From: Poecilobothrus nobilitatus
Taxonomy: Eukaryota > Arthropoda > Insecta > Diptera > Dolichopodidae
Reading direction: 5' to 3'
DNA length: 64,000 bases
Assembly: GCA_947095535.1 (NCBI GenBank)
Contig: OX352773.1
Location: 104,423,948-104,487,947 of the forward strand
Made by a program: the position numbers and the translations under genes
Shown: in pieces, positions 30,186 through 41,198 of the stretch
How positions within the stretch are numbered: position 1 is the first letter of the stretch
Layout: every line of letters begins with the position of its first letter
The notes under the pieces: model-generated
The model's database searches: none
Seen by the model: the letters and a program-made list of their open reading frames with translations, nothing else
What the model was told of the DNA's origin: nothing

Positions 30186-30545
30186 ATTTTTAATGAATGG
30201 TCTTTTTATAGCTTTTAGTTTTCTTTCATCAGAACCATACATTTCATTCAGTACGGCACCACGTCGTATATTATTAATAATCTCTTTACTACGATCTTGC
30301 ATAACTTCTTTTACATTTGCACCGGATGAAATATCAGATAAAGCATTGATACCAGAGTTAATAATCTCTTTTTTCAAAATATCAGCTCCTGAAGTAAATA
30401 ATGGTTTAAAATATCTAAAAAGTCCCCCAAAAAGCTTCCCAATTTACGACCTCTTTTAAATGGTACGGTTGAATGTAATAAAGCGCCGATATCATCAAGT
30501 CTCTACCAGATTCAATTAAATTATACTTATAGTATACTACTCCAT
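30186..30545 (-). pseudogene. Polinton A minor capsid/core (PX-like) protein, truncated
   Basis: Minus-strand remnant reading KRGRKLGSF near 30450 and, in the open frame from 30377, MKKEIINSGINALSDISSGANVKEV. This parallels the Polinton B protein KKEAVNTSKNIFNDIASGANIKEAV. The basic tail is cut short after KAIKRPFIK by a deletion joining it to the capsid gene near 30185. The N-terminal part before 30400 is in another frame. Confidence 0.65.
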
Positions 30546-30594
30546 AATGAATAAAATAAAATAATATATAGTTTTCTAAAATTGCTTTTATTTA

Positions 30595-31050
30595 AACTTT
30601 TTTAAAGTGTAATACAATTTCTGTTGGAATTGAACTATTGGAAAAGTTTATTTTGTATCTATATTTATCACATAAAAGTAATGAAATGTTATTAAATGAT
30701 TTCTACACATTGCCATATTGAATATTACTGAATTCTTTTACAGTATCAGTGAAAGAATTTTGTATGTTAGCAGATCTTAAACATCTTTCATCTTTATCAC
30801 CTATTTTTTGCGATTCAATTATATCTGTTGTATCTAAAAAACATATCTGGTTTAATAATTGGAATTAATTGTGCACTATCTGTAAAAGTTTTGAAAGCTT
30901 CTATTACATGTGGTTTATATTTTTTAAATTCTGTAACTCGAAGATACTTGATTGAAACATGTTGTCAAAAGTCTTTCCAGAGTGTAAGCGTAATTTTCTC
31001 TTATTTTTATATCTATTTTAGATCTAGTAAAATATATTGTGGTGATTTTG
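30595..31050 (-). pseudogene. Polinton A penton-like protein, C-terminal remnant
   Basis: The end at about 30595 encodes the same IVLHFKK-type terminus as the Polinton B penton (plus-strand tttttaaagtgtaatacaat at 30600, also at 19538). About 30880-31000 reads KKYKPHVIEAFKTFTDSAQL, then further left in the frame DMFFR. The N-terminal signature with W-x-V-G-L is not seen. This is where the capsid cluster of Polinton A stops; accessory, GGFLP and ATPase genes are missing. Confidence 0.55.
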
Positions 31051-31318
31051 CAAGCCTTTTTGTAATTAGCATATTTAAGATAAAAACAAAATTAAAAGAA
31101 TTATGTAAAATTATAACAAAAATTAAAATATTTATAGTGTAGGTTAAGTACAATGAAAAATACAATGTACAATGTAAATACAATGAAAGAACAAATATAA
31201 TATTTTAGTAATATTACAAAAAATTAAAGTAAAATATATTGTAAATAAGTTGTAATAGCAAAAAAAAATTGTAAATAAAAAATTACTGTAGTGCAAAATT
31301 AAACAAAAAATATAAAAA
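31051..31318. other. AT-rich junction, no gene
   Basis: A/T-rich with short repeats of caatgtacaatgtaaata (31150-31190). It separates the Polinton A remnant from the satellite block. Confidence 0.4.
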
Positions 31319-31970
31319 ATCATGCAAGTAAGGTGTTATATACTGCTGCATGTTGTAATTCACGGATGGCGCTGACTGTGTAGTAAAATAATAACAATAA
31401 TAATAATAGTTAATAATAGTAATAATAATAATAATAATAGTAATAGTAAAACAAATTATAATAATAATAATAATAATAATAGCTGCTACAGTAGAGCCAT
31501 TTTTGGTTATATCATGCAAGTAAGGTGTTATATACTGCTGCACGTTGTAATCCACTGATGGCGTTGACTCTGTGGTAAAATAATAATAATAATAATAATA
31601 GTAATAATAATAATAATAATAATAATAGTACAATTAAATAGTATAATAAATAGTACAATAATAATATAACAATAATTATAATAATAATAGTAATAATAAT
31701 ATAATAATAGCTACTACAGTGGGGCTATCTTTGGTTATATCATGCAAGTAAGGTGTTATATACTGCTGCACGTTATAATCCACTGATGGCGCTGACTCTG
31801 TAGTAAAATAATAATAATATTAATAAAAATATTAATACCAATAATAACAGCCGCTACAGTGACAGTGGGGGTTGCCTTCAATAGTTGCCTCATGTAATAT
31901 ACTACTACTACATGTTGTAACTATTGTGACGGCTTTAGTCACTGTTAGCAAAATAATAATAATAGGCGGA
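31319..31970. repeat. Satellite of ~200-bp units with TAA/TAG microsatellites
   Basis: A unique core (atcatgcaagtaaggtgtta... to gatggcgctgactctgtag, about 85 bases) recurs at about 31319, 31512 and 31738, with a decayed version near 31890. Each is followed by a variable TAA/TAG run. Length change of the triplet run accounts for most unit variation. The tyrosine-rich open frame on the minus strand here is only the translated triplet repeat. Confidence 0.85.
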
Positions 31971-32038
31971 TTCATTGTTTCCTTACAGTCCCACTCCCAA
32001 TTCAATGTTTCCGTATCCATTTTTCCTACCCTTTCCTA

Positions 32039-32109
32039 TCCTCCTCCCTAGCCAATATACTGCGTTCGAGGTAAGGGTTTCATCCCACTATATTGGCTAA
32101 AGGGGGAGG
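32039..32109. repeat. Inverted repeat with ~20-bp arms
   Basis: CCTCCTCCCTAGCCAATATA at about 32040-32059 pairs with TATATTGGCTAAAGGGGGAG at 32089-32108 (one bulge), with a 29-base spacer containing GCGTTCGAGGTAAGGG. It sits in a relatively GC-rich patch (31980-32190) just upstream of Gypsy G2. Origin unknown. Confidence 0.7.
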
Positions 32110-32204
32110 TGGGTTTAGTCAGTAAGAATCTGACACTACCAAGGGGAAATTCTTGGTGTCTTTGGAAGATTCCCACCTCCCTTAGGAAAAAAAAAATAAA
32201 AAAT

Positions 32205-34021
32205 ATGGACGACATTATAATCTTAGCGAAGGATGAAAATGAATCTTTACAAAGATTAAATGAAGTATTTAAACTGGCAGAAAGGTATAATTTGAAATTT
32301 AAATGGAAAAAATGTCAATTCATTTGTCGAAGTATTATTTATCTCGGATTTGAAATTTCAAACGGTACTGTTTGCCCAGCCGAAATTAAGACAATAGCGG
32401 TAACAAAGTTTCCTGAACCAACAACTGTGAAACAGGTACAGAGCTTTTTAGGTCTCACAGGATTTTTTAGAAAATTTGTGCCGTGGTACTCAATAATAGC
32501 AAGACCTCTAACAGATCTGCTAAAAAAGGAAATCAAATTTATATTTGGCGAAAAACAAAAAATCGCATTTAAGGAACTGAAAACAATTTTATCGACAAAA
32601 CCAGTATTAGCACTATACCATCAAGAAGCTGAAACAGAACTCCACACAGATGCGTCAAAGTGGGGTTATGGGGCCGTTTTGCTGCAAAAATCAGCTGATG
32701 ATAATAATTTCCATTCAGTTTATTATTACAGCAAAAAAACATCACCCACTGAAGAAAATTATCATAGCTACGAGTTAGAGGTCCTCGCGATTATATCAGC
32801 ATTAAAAAGAATGCGCGTCTACTTGTAGGGTATAAAATTCAAAATTGTCACAGATTGTGCGACATTCAAGGGTACAATGCAAAAAAAGAAGTTAATTCCA
32901 AGAATCTCAGGATGGGCACTACTTCTTTAAGATTACGAATTCGTTTTAGAGCATAGACCTGGAAATAAACTCAAGCATGCTGATGCTCTAAGTAGAAACC
33001 CAGTTTCCTACATTATAACGAAAGACTTCTTAGAGTGCATAAAAACGGCTCAACAAAATGATAATCACCTGAAACTTATCAGCAAAATATTAGAACATAC
33101 ACCATACGAAGACTATTTTTTGAATCGTGGTATTTTTTACAAAAAAAATAGTGTTAGCGAAAAACTTCTCTGTATTCCCAAAATGATGCAAACTGAAGTT
33201 ACAAAAGTAATTCATGAAAATGGGAATTTTGGAACAAAGAAAATGATGGATGTTATTGAAAAAGATTACCACATACCGAAATTAAAAGAAAAAATTGATG
33301 TTGTGCGACAAAACTGTATTGTATGCATATTAGGTGATTCCAAAACTGGTAAACAAGAAGCTTACCTAAATACAATCGATAAAGAATGTTATCCAATGGC
33401 AACTTACCATATTGACCATCTGGGGTCGATGACTGAAACAAGTAAACAATATCGTTACATACTTAGTGTAATTGACGCGTTCTCAAAATTTGTATGGATT
33501 TACCCAACTAAGTCAACAACAGCAGCTGAAGTAATCCAAAAATTGAGTATACAAAAAGATGTATTCGGTAATCCAAAACGTATCATTTGTGACAGGGGCA
33601 GTGCTTTCACATCCAATTTCTTTCTGAATTATTGTGCAAATGAGAAAATTGAACATGTTTTAACCACAACCGGCGTTCCACGAGGAAATGGCCAAATCGA
33701 GAGAACAAATCGAAGAATTATTGCAATTTTAACAAAATTATCTATGACTGATTCGAGCAAATGGTATACGTATACTGGAAAGCTGCAAAGATGTATAAAC
33801 TCAACCATGCATCGTAGCATTGCAAGATCACCTTTTGAAATTTTAACTGGTGTTAAAATGAGAAACAATGAAGATATAAATATTAGCCAAATAATAGACG
33901 AAGCAATTGTAAATATATTCTTAGAAGAACGAGATGAAATGAGAAACGAAGTGCGAAATAATATTGAAAAAGCGCAAACAGAAAACCGGAAAAGTTATAA
34001 CAAAAAACGTAAATTAGCCCA
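32205..34021 (+). pseudogene. Gypsy G2 pol: RT C-terminus, RNase H and integrase
   Basis: One reading frame from 32205 to 34021, interrupted by only two stops (32826-32828 and about 32928). It begins inside RT at the catalytic box (MDDIIILAKDE), with YLGFEIS and VQSFLGLTGFFRKFVP following. RNase H has TELHTDASKWGYGAVL (32640) and ENYHSYELEVLAI. Integrase starts with an HHCC finger (KVIHENGNFGTKK...QNCIVC, 33210-33330). Its catalytic core has YHIDHLG (33410), ICDRGSAF (33590) and NGQIERTNR (33690). The gene is cut at 34021 by BEL1 and resumes at 40881. The 5' part (LTR, gag, protease, RT fingers) is missing. Confidence 0.85.
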
Positions 34022-34825
34022 TGTTTTTAAACGTAATTAAAAAACTTTATTTTTTTTAGATTTCTGAATTACAATTTACATGTTTTTCTTTCGAACGTTA
34101 ATCAACGATTGAAATAAAAAATTCTAAAACAATCTAACATTAAACTTATCTTTACAACTTGTTTAAAATATAACCGTTCGAGGTCAATGACTTTTGTTTA
34201 AAATTTAAATCATTTCAAAGTACATAATACAAAGTACATAAGAAAAAAAAAATATAATTAATAGCATCTGTTTTAACAGTTTACATTTTTAAATACAATT
34301 ATTTAAAGTTCCACATTCTAGTTGAAGTTTACAGAAATAATTAACATTAAAAGTTTTAAGTGTACAGAAATAATTAACATTATGTTCTATAATAATATTC
34401 TATGATTATGGGTCAGAGCCATCTATTAGATTTAATGTAAATATAATCTAATAATTTATTTCTATAATTCAATTTTAATATTTAACTAAGTGAAACAATA
34501 GAAATGAAATATTATTGAATAAAAAGTAATTATTGTGAATTAATCTGTGACATAACAATATTTGTCACATACATTTAAGGTAAGTAAACAATAAACACAT
34601 AATAATATGTAAGTAATAAATAAAATACTAAATTATATTATTATATTACAGAATAATATTAATACATTATACATTATTGTTAATGTACTTGGTGACTCGG
34701 TGACATGGTGACGATTCAACTCCCATATTTCAGATAAGTATAAATTTAAATATTTTGTTGATGTGTTTCTTTGTGTTTTCTTATTTTCAATTGTAGGTGA
34801 ATCCATGTAATGCGCCGACGGAACA
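34022..34825 (-). repeat. BEL1 3' LTR
   Basis: 804 bp; on the minus strand it begins TGTTCCGTCGGCGCATTACA and ends TACGTTTAAAAACA. A purine tract (GGGGAGGAGAA on the minus strand) lies just inside it at 34826-34836, as expected for the polypurine primer. Confidence 0.85.
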
Positions 34826-35271
34826 TTCTCCTCCCCTTGATATTACGTAGGAATATCTAAATCTAAAATCAATTCAGGTTTCTCTTTAAACTAAAAAAAA
34901 AAACAAAATTTTAATAAAATTATATACAACTTTTATATGATAAACAAAAAAACTTATTCTGCCTTTTGGTTTTTAGGTTGTTTTGAAATTGTTATCATCC
35001 TTGAAACGAAAACATCTATACCGGAACGATCGCTGACAGCGAAGATAGAGGATATAGTGCCCCTTACTCACTATCTGGAACTGCGCATTCAACTAACTAG
35101 GAACGTAATGGTGAGAAATTGTTAATATGATATTATTTTTTTTTAAGTGTGTTACAAATTTAGAATTTTTGTGTATGAGTTGTATAGGAAAAAAAAAAAA
35201 ACGAATTTGATAGTTTTATAAGTGTGCTATTGAATTGTATGTGATTTTGAATGTTTGATTATATGAATGAT

Positions 35272-37598
35272 TTAGTTTGATTTTAATTTAGAATCGGTTT
35301 GATTTTGCGAATTATGATCAGTTTGGTCAAGCGGTTGGTTTCCGATTGGAAGAACACATAATTTGGAAATGGGTCGTTTGAAAATTGAATTTTTCGTGCG
35401 AACGCTCACTACTCGTACTAATCCATCAGAGCCAGAATGAGTATCTACAACTCTAGCGAGAAGCCATTTACTCGGTGGAAGATTTTCGTCCTTTACTATG
35501 ATTAAATCATTTATCTTTAAATTTTCGCGTGTTCGGTTCCATTTAGGGCGTTGTTGTAAACGGCTTAAATATTCGGTATTCCATCGTCGCCAAAAACTCT
35601 GCAGGATATGTTGCAAATGTTGCAAATGAACGCCTGCTCAATCTCATTTGATTTTAAATAGTGGGTTTCTCTCCTATCTTTCTCTTTGAGTCTACAATTT
35701 GCAATGAATCGGTGACAGTATGCTAGCACGCGAATTAATTTTGTATATGACGAAAATTGGTTCTCGATTATATCGTTATTCAATGTTGGTAATACAAGAT
35801 TTACCTGAAGCTTTCTTTGTTCAAGGCTGGTATGGGCTTCCCTCTTATTTGGCCAATGTGTGTTTGATTTCATTAGCCAGTCTGGACCATGCCACCATAA
35901 GGGATGGTTTTCAAGTTCAGATGGACATAAACCTCTTGACGCGACGTCTGCGGGATTTTGTTTTGTCGGTACATGATTCCAAATATTTTGACCAACCAGC
36001 TCGTGAATGTGTGAAATCCTGTTGGCGACGAACGTTCTCCGTTTTGTTGGGTGATTTTCAAGCCGTGCGAGTACAATTTCGGAATCTGTCCATCCAAATA
36101 ATTTTATTGGTTGTGATATTCGTAGAGCCAGTAGAGTATATTTTAAGAGTTTGGCTCCTAACACGGCAGCGCATAATTCAAGTCGTGGCAACGATATGGT
36201 CTTTATTGGTGCAACCTTTGTCTTAGAAATGATAATCGATGTTGATCTTGTGCCATTAGAATCTGTCGTACTCATATACACGACAGCTGCGTAACCCTTT
36301 GTAGAAGCGTCTGAAAAGACATGTAACTCAATAGCTGTATCTTTTTCGGAATATCCGATCCATCTTTTAATGGAAATTCTCTTAATTTTCTCTAAATTTT
36401 GAAAGTACTTAATCCATTCCCTTCTTAAATCAGCTGTTACTTCATCATCCCATTGTAACCCTGATATCCATAACCTTTGCATGATAATTTTAGCCGATAT
36501 GATAATTGGGGCTAACCATCCCATAGGATCAAATAACTTTGCGATTTGTGATAATATGCTTCTTTTAGTCCAAGTCACAGGAGCTTCTCCAAGGTAGATG
36601 GAATATCCACAAGAATCGTTCTTTGGATTCCAATGTATACCCAAAGTTCGAGTAGTTTCTGCGTCATTGTTTTGATCTGGAAGTAATTTTTCGCAATCTT
36701 CTAGTGGCAATGATCGCAATAATTTGTTACTATTAGACATCCATTTTCGTAATGAGAATCCTGCCGATCTTGTGGCGCTTATGATCTGTTGTTGAGCCTG
36801 TAATGCTGTTTCAACGTCATCTGCTCCCGACAACAGATCATCGACGTAAAAGTCATTGTTTATGATTTTGCATCCTACAGGAAAATTATCCATTTCATCA
36901 TGTGCCAGTTTTTTTGGAGTTTTCACTGCTAAGTATGGTGCACTTTTTGTGCCAAACGTGACTGTTAATAATTTGTAATCTCGAATTGCAAGGGATGGAT
37001 CTTCCCTCCACACTATTCTCTGATATTCCGTGTGTGCATTCTTTATCCATATTTGACGATACATCTTTTCGATGTCGGACGTGAAAGCAACTCGATGTTT
37101 TCGCCATCTGATCAATATTGTCAACAAATCATCTTGAATCGTCGGTTCTTTTAACAACATGTCATTTAAGGACTTGCCACTTTTTGTCGCTCTAGAAGCA
37201 TCGAATACTACTCGAAGTTTTGTTACGGTACTCGTTTCTTTAATAACCTCGTGATGAGGCAGGTAGCTGGTTTTATACGACAAGATGTTTGGCCCACTGT
37301 TTTGAAAGAGCTCTTCTGGATCAACTAGACTCATGTGACCCAATGTTTTGTACTCATTGATACATTTAATATATTCTGATTTCAACTCTATATTATCTTT
37401 AAAACGCTTTTCTAATTGGTATAGCCTTTGTAGCGCTATGTTTCTAGATGAACCTAAAAAGTCACTATGTGTCGTTGTTCTAAATAGTAGCTGAACTCCA
37501 TAAGTACCATCTGCACGCCGCGTTGTTGTTTCGGTATATATCCTTTCACATTCTTTTTCTTCTTCTGTTTGCAAAATAGTGTTTTGCACTTCTTCCAC
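35272..37598 (-). pseudogene. BEL1 pol, integrase domain deleted
   Basis: RT and RNase H are intact-looking in the 677-codon frame 37598-35565: LRVVFDASRATKSGKSLND, FTSDIEKMYRQIW, NDFYVDDLLSGADD, then LHVFSDASTKGYAAVVYM. After NEIEQAF the sequence jumps to the region equivalent to BEL2 51202. This deletes the HHCC finger and the DDE core and shifts frame (ICNICNISCRV...). The C-terminal domain (LQHILQSFWRRWNTEYLSRL, VLPIGNQP) survives in another frame to 35272. The junction carries a short cattt/aacattt identity, typical of microhomology deletion. No transposition without help from another copy. Confidence 0.88.
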
Positions 37599-37700
37599 CT
37601 CCCAAAAAGATTTTAGCTGCTTTTCTAGATTTAAGGATAAATGAAAATTCCTTATGGTTACATTTTGTGGTGCGGATTCATGATTCTAGCCTGATAAAAT

Positions 37701-39602
37701 CTAACCAAATATGGTTTGCTGTGCGATTGGCATACCTGGTTCCCCCTTCATTAAACCTTCTAACAAAATTTGACTGAGCACGTCAGCACCCAAAAGTACA
37801 TCGATCTGACCGGGTTCGTAAAACTTCGGATCAGCTAGTTCTAAACCTTCTATGTGTTTCCAATGTCTATTTTGTATATCAGTTTGAGGTAACAAATTTG
37901 TAAGCTTCGGTAGTACCAAACCTTCCACATTGATGTCAATATTTTGATGAAGAGATTTCAAAGTAAATCTAACACGTGACTTGACAGAGTGTACTTTTTC
38001 TCGACCAATACTTTGGATTGTAGCGTTGATTGCTTCCTTTGTTAATCTATACCTTTGAACCACCTTCTTTGTTATGAATGAAGCCTGTGATCCTTGATCT
38101 ATCAGGGCTCTCACTACACCTGCTTCTCCGGTTGGGCTTAGAATTCTTAATAATGCTGTTGCAAGTAGAATTTGATGAGCTCGACCTTTATACCCAAATG
38201 AGTTATTGGCATTTGTGCGATTGTGATGAACTGACGGTATAAATTCTGGACTATCAACGTTTAATATGTGGTTTGTCGCTATAACTGTGTCATTTTGACG
38301 TGATGTGGAAGAACTGGAGACTGCTCTGGTGCCACCATTGGAATGATTGTCCACTATAACATTATTCATTTTGAAGTGGATGAGAGTATGATGACGCTTG
38401 TTACAATGAACACATGTATACTGACTTGAACAGTCTTTCAGCATATGCCCAGCTCCCAAACAATTTAAACATAGTCGTTTTTCTCGTACAATTTCTGACC
38501 GTTTTGAAGGCTTTAATGCTATAAATTTTTGACATCTTCTTATAACATGGTGGCCATTGCACAACGAGCTCATCGAATTTGTTTGTAAATGGAATTTCTT
38601 GATTGTTGGTTTAACTTTGGTATTACTATTTGTATTTTTGAATTCTGCTTTTATTGGTCCTCTTGAATTTACAGCTTCCAACGCTCTAAATCTGGCTCCT
38701 AAAAATTCCTTTAACGTCTTAAGGCTGGTAATTGTTTTAGTTTTGCTTATTTCTTGTTCCCATAACTGATGAGTTGCTTGCGGCAATCTTTGGGTGACGA
38801 TAAACGTGACTATTGGATCCCATGTTTCTGTGTTTATATCTAAATTATTTAAAGCTTGTAAACATTCAAATGTTGTATCCAACAACCCCTTAATGCCCTG
38901 TGCATTCTCATAGATGGTCGTGTTGTGGTTCAAAAGCCTCTTTAGTTGATTGTTGACGAGCACCCTCTTATTATCATATCTCTCCATCAACAATTCCCAT
39001 GCAGCCGTATAATTCCTTTCGGTAACCTGAAAATGACGAAGTAATTGCTCAGGTTCACCGATTAGCTGTACTTTCAGATATTGAAGTTTTTGTACATCCG
39101 ATAGCGATTCATTATTATGTATCATTGTTGTGAATAGATCATGGAAAGTTGGCCATTTCGTGTAGTCCCCGCCAAATTTTTCAAATGAAATTTTTGGAAG
39201 TTGAATTCCGCTATCAATGTATTTCCGATTCTCCTTTGATATGTTTGCTATGGTTACTGGAGTTTCGATAGAAGTCGTATCTCTCTTCACCTCCTCTTGG
39301 TATTTCACCAACATGGCATGATAATTGTTGTCAAAAAAACTCTGTGTCTCCGCATGCACGTCATTCTCAATATATTCATGGTTAATTTCTAGTTCTTCGC
39401 TCACACTGAAGAATAGAATGGATCTGTGACCCTCTTCGAAAGCGTCCCACATAGTCTGGAAATCCTTTAATTTTTTTTCGTAGTATGGTCTCGTTTTCCT
39501 CACTGAGCGATCTTTCTTATAGTTAGTTATGAATTTTTCCATTAGCATTTTTTGAACCTTTTGTTTGACGATCATTTGCTCTATTCTTTTTGCGTCGGCC
39601 AT
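37701..39602 (-). CDS. BEL1 gag-protease part
   Basis: 633-codon frame, ATG 39602 (MADAKRIEQMIVKQ). Gag with PKISFEKFGGDYTKWPTFHD, zinc knuckles (SLCNGHHVIRRC; CLNCLGAGHMLKDC; CVHCNKRHHT), then the A17-type protease ALIDQGSQASFI and VLLGADVLSQILLEG. A TAG near 37688 stops it shortly after TIFG, where BEL2 reads straight through into RT (WILSGKNHES). So this copy could make only a gag-protease product. Very close to BEL2 residues 1-633. Confidence 0.85.
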   Translation of the reverse strand: MADAKRIEQMIVKQKVQKMLMEKFITNYKKDRSVRKTRPYYEKKLKDFQTMWDAFEEGHRSILFFSVSEELEINHEYIENDVHAETQSFFDNNYHAMLVKYQEEVKRDTTSIETPVTIANISKENRKYIDSGIQLPKISFEKFGGDYTKWPTFHDLFTTMIHNNESLSDVQKLQYLKVQLIGEPEQLLRHFQVTERNYTAAWELLMERYDNKRVLVNNQLKRLLNHNTTIYENAQGIKGLLDTTFECLQALNNLDINTETWDPIVTFIVTQRLPQATHQLWEQEISKTKTITSLKTLKEFLGARFRALEAVNSRGPIKAEFKNTNSNTKVKPTIKKFHLQTNSMSSLCNGHHVIRRCQKFIALKPSKRSEIVREKRLCLNCLGAGHMLKDCSSQYTCVHCNKRHHTLIHFKMNNVIVDNHSNGGTRAVSSSSTSRQNDTVIATNHILNVDSPEFIPSVHHNRTNANNSFGYKGRAHQILLATALLRILSPTGEAGVVRALIDQGSQASFITKKVVQRYRLTKEAINATIQSIGREKVHSVKSRVRFTLKSLHQNIDINVEGLVLPKLTNLLPQTDIQNRHWKHIEGLELADPKFYEPGQIDVLLGADVLSQILLEGLMKGEPGMPIAQQTIFG

Positions 39603-39879
39603 TTTTTATAATGAATTTGAATATAATAGTGAATATAATAGAATATAATAACGTAATAAATATAATAGATTTTAACTTAATAATGTATTTGTATAATGTA
39701 ATGAATTTAAATTATGATTGATTCCTTTTTTTTTATAATTTTATTGGTAATTTGATATAATATGTTTTAGCTTAATAATTTAATATATTCAAGATGAAAA
39801 TTTCTAATGTTTAATACAAAAAATATTTTTTTTTTTTTTTTTTAAATATTCTGTGATGGAAATTTTGAAATCACCACTT

Positions 39880-40340
39880 ATCTTTATTTTATTTTAAACG
39901 CTATTCTGTGTTAGAATATGCGGTTTTAAAATCACAAGATTTTATATTATTTTAAACTTTATTCTGTGTTAGAATAGACGGTTTAAAATATCACACTCTT
40001 TAATGTAAATCACAGGTTCTTTATCCCTTTATTTTAAACCACAAGTTTTTCAATATGTTTTACTAAAAATATTCTGGCATAAAAATTTTACTATCACAAG
40101 GTTTTATTTTATTTTAAACGTTATTCTGTGTTAGAATAGACGGTTTAAAATATCACACTTTTTACCTTAAATCACAAGTTTTTTTTTTATTTTATTTTAA
40201 ACGTTATTCTGTGTTAGAATAGACGGTTTAAAATATCACACTTTTTACCTTAAATCACAAGTTTTTTTTTATTTTATTTTAAACATTATTCTGTGTTAGA
40301 ATACACGGTTTAAAATATCGCACTTTGAAATATCACCTTC
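39880..40340 (-). repeat. BEL1 leader hairpin repeats
   Basis: Five tandem copies of an ~80-90-base unit whose core pairs CCGTCTATTCT with AGAATAACG across AACAC (cores near 39900, 39965, 40125, 40212 and 40292). This is the same arrangement as in BEL2 at 44995-45440. It lies between primer site and gag start. Confidence 0.8.
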
Positions 40341-40365
40341 ACAATATTCATTATATTCAGATATC

Positions 40366-40382
40366 CGGCTCGAAGGACCAAA
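40366..40382 (-). other. BEL1 primer-binding site
   Basis: Minus strand reads TTTGGTCCTTCGAGCCGG directly after the 5' LTR; the same site in BEL2 is at 44936-44952. Its complement has the TTCGA loop and CCA end of a tRNA 3' part. Confidence 0.7.
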
Positions 40383-40880
40383 TGTTTTTAAACGTAATTA
40401 AAAAACTTTATTTTTTTTAGATTTCTGAATTACAATTTACATGTTTTTCTTTCGAACGTTAATCAACGATTGAAATAAAAAATATAATTAATAGCATCTG
40501 TTTTAACAGTTTAAATTTTTATATACAATTATTTAAAGTTCCACATTCCAGTTGAAGTTTACGGAAATAATTAACATTATAGGTTCTAAGTGTACAGAAA
40601 TAATTAACATTATGTTCTATAATAATATTCTATGATTATGGATCAGAGCCATCTATTAGATTTAATGTAAATATAATCTAATAATTTATTTCTATAATTC
40701 AATTTTAATATTTAACTAAGTGAAACAATAGAAATTAAATATTATTGAATAAAAAGTAATTATTGTGAATTAATATGTGACATAACAATATTTGTCACAT
40801 ACATTTAAGGTAAGTAAACAATAAACACATAATAATATGTAAGTAATAAATAAAATACTAAATTATATTATATCATTAGA
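40383..40880 (-). repeat. BEL1 5' LTR, truncated
   Basis: Matches the 3' LTR from its inner end but has an internal ~140-base deletion near 40482. It stops at 40880 without the last ~200 bases (the TGTTCC end), where G2 sequence resumes. Confidence 0.8.
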
Positions 40881-40966
40881 ATATCATTAAAAATATCTGC
40901 CAAATATCTTGGTCCCTACAAAATTATAAAAATTGGTGGACACGATAGATACTATACTAAGGGATA
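40881..40966 (+). pseudogene. Gypsy G2 integrase C-terminal piece
   Basis: Short continuation of G2 pol on the far side of BEL1. It reads AKYLGPYKIIKIGGHDRYY then a stop, the GPY motif of Ty3/Gypsy integrases. This proves that BEL1 split one gene. G2 ends at about 40966, where repeat X sequence starts. Confidence 0.8.
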
Positions 40967-41198
40967 AATGTATATTAAATTTACTTAGTACAAAATAGTA
41001 AATATAATTTTAAATATTATATTATATTAATGCGCACATGGTATATTTATATTGTTATAACTATATCGCCATATATTGCAATATTTCTTTAAAAATATTT
41101 CCATTCATAGAATAATTTCTTATAAGTACAATAAAATACATATATGTATGTAAATACGGCGCTATATAATATACATCTATACTCTTATCATTCGTTCA
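40967..41198 (-). mobile_element. Partial repeat X copy (X0)
   Basis: Inverted copy of part of the 3' half of X (compare 26220-26420), directly abutting the left end of element D. An equivalent piece in opposite orientation abuts D's right end (59742). Confidence 0.7.

Larger units (their letters stand above)
34022..40880 (-). mobile_element. BEL/Pao retrotransposon BEL1 (defective), inserted in Gypsy G2
   Basis: Minus-strand BEL element: 3' LTR 34022-34825, untranslated tail 34826-35271, pol 35272-37598, gag-protease 37701-39602, leader with hairpin repeats 39603-40365, primer site next to 40382, 5' LTR 40383-40880. Nearly the same sequence as BEL2 (44115-52818), but with an in-frame stop between protease and RT, a ~1.06-kb deletion of integrase, and a truncated 5' LTR. 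G2's integrase continues on the far side, showing that BEL1 is the younger of the two. Confidence 0.9.

Noticed and set aside
31283..31633. Tyrosine/isoleucine-rich 116-codon frame
   Set aside because: Translation of TAA/TAG triplet repeats in the satellite, not a gene.
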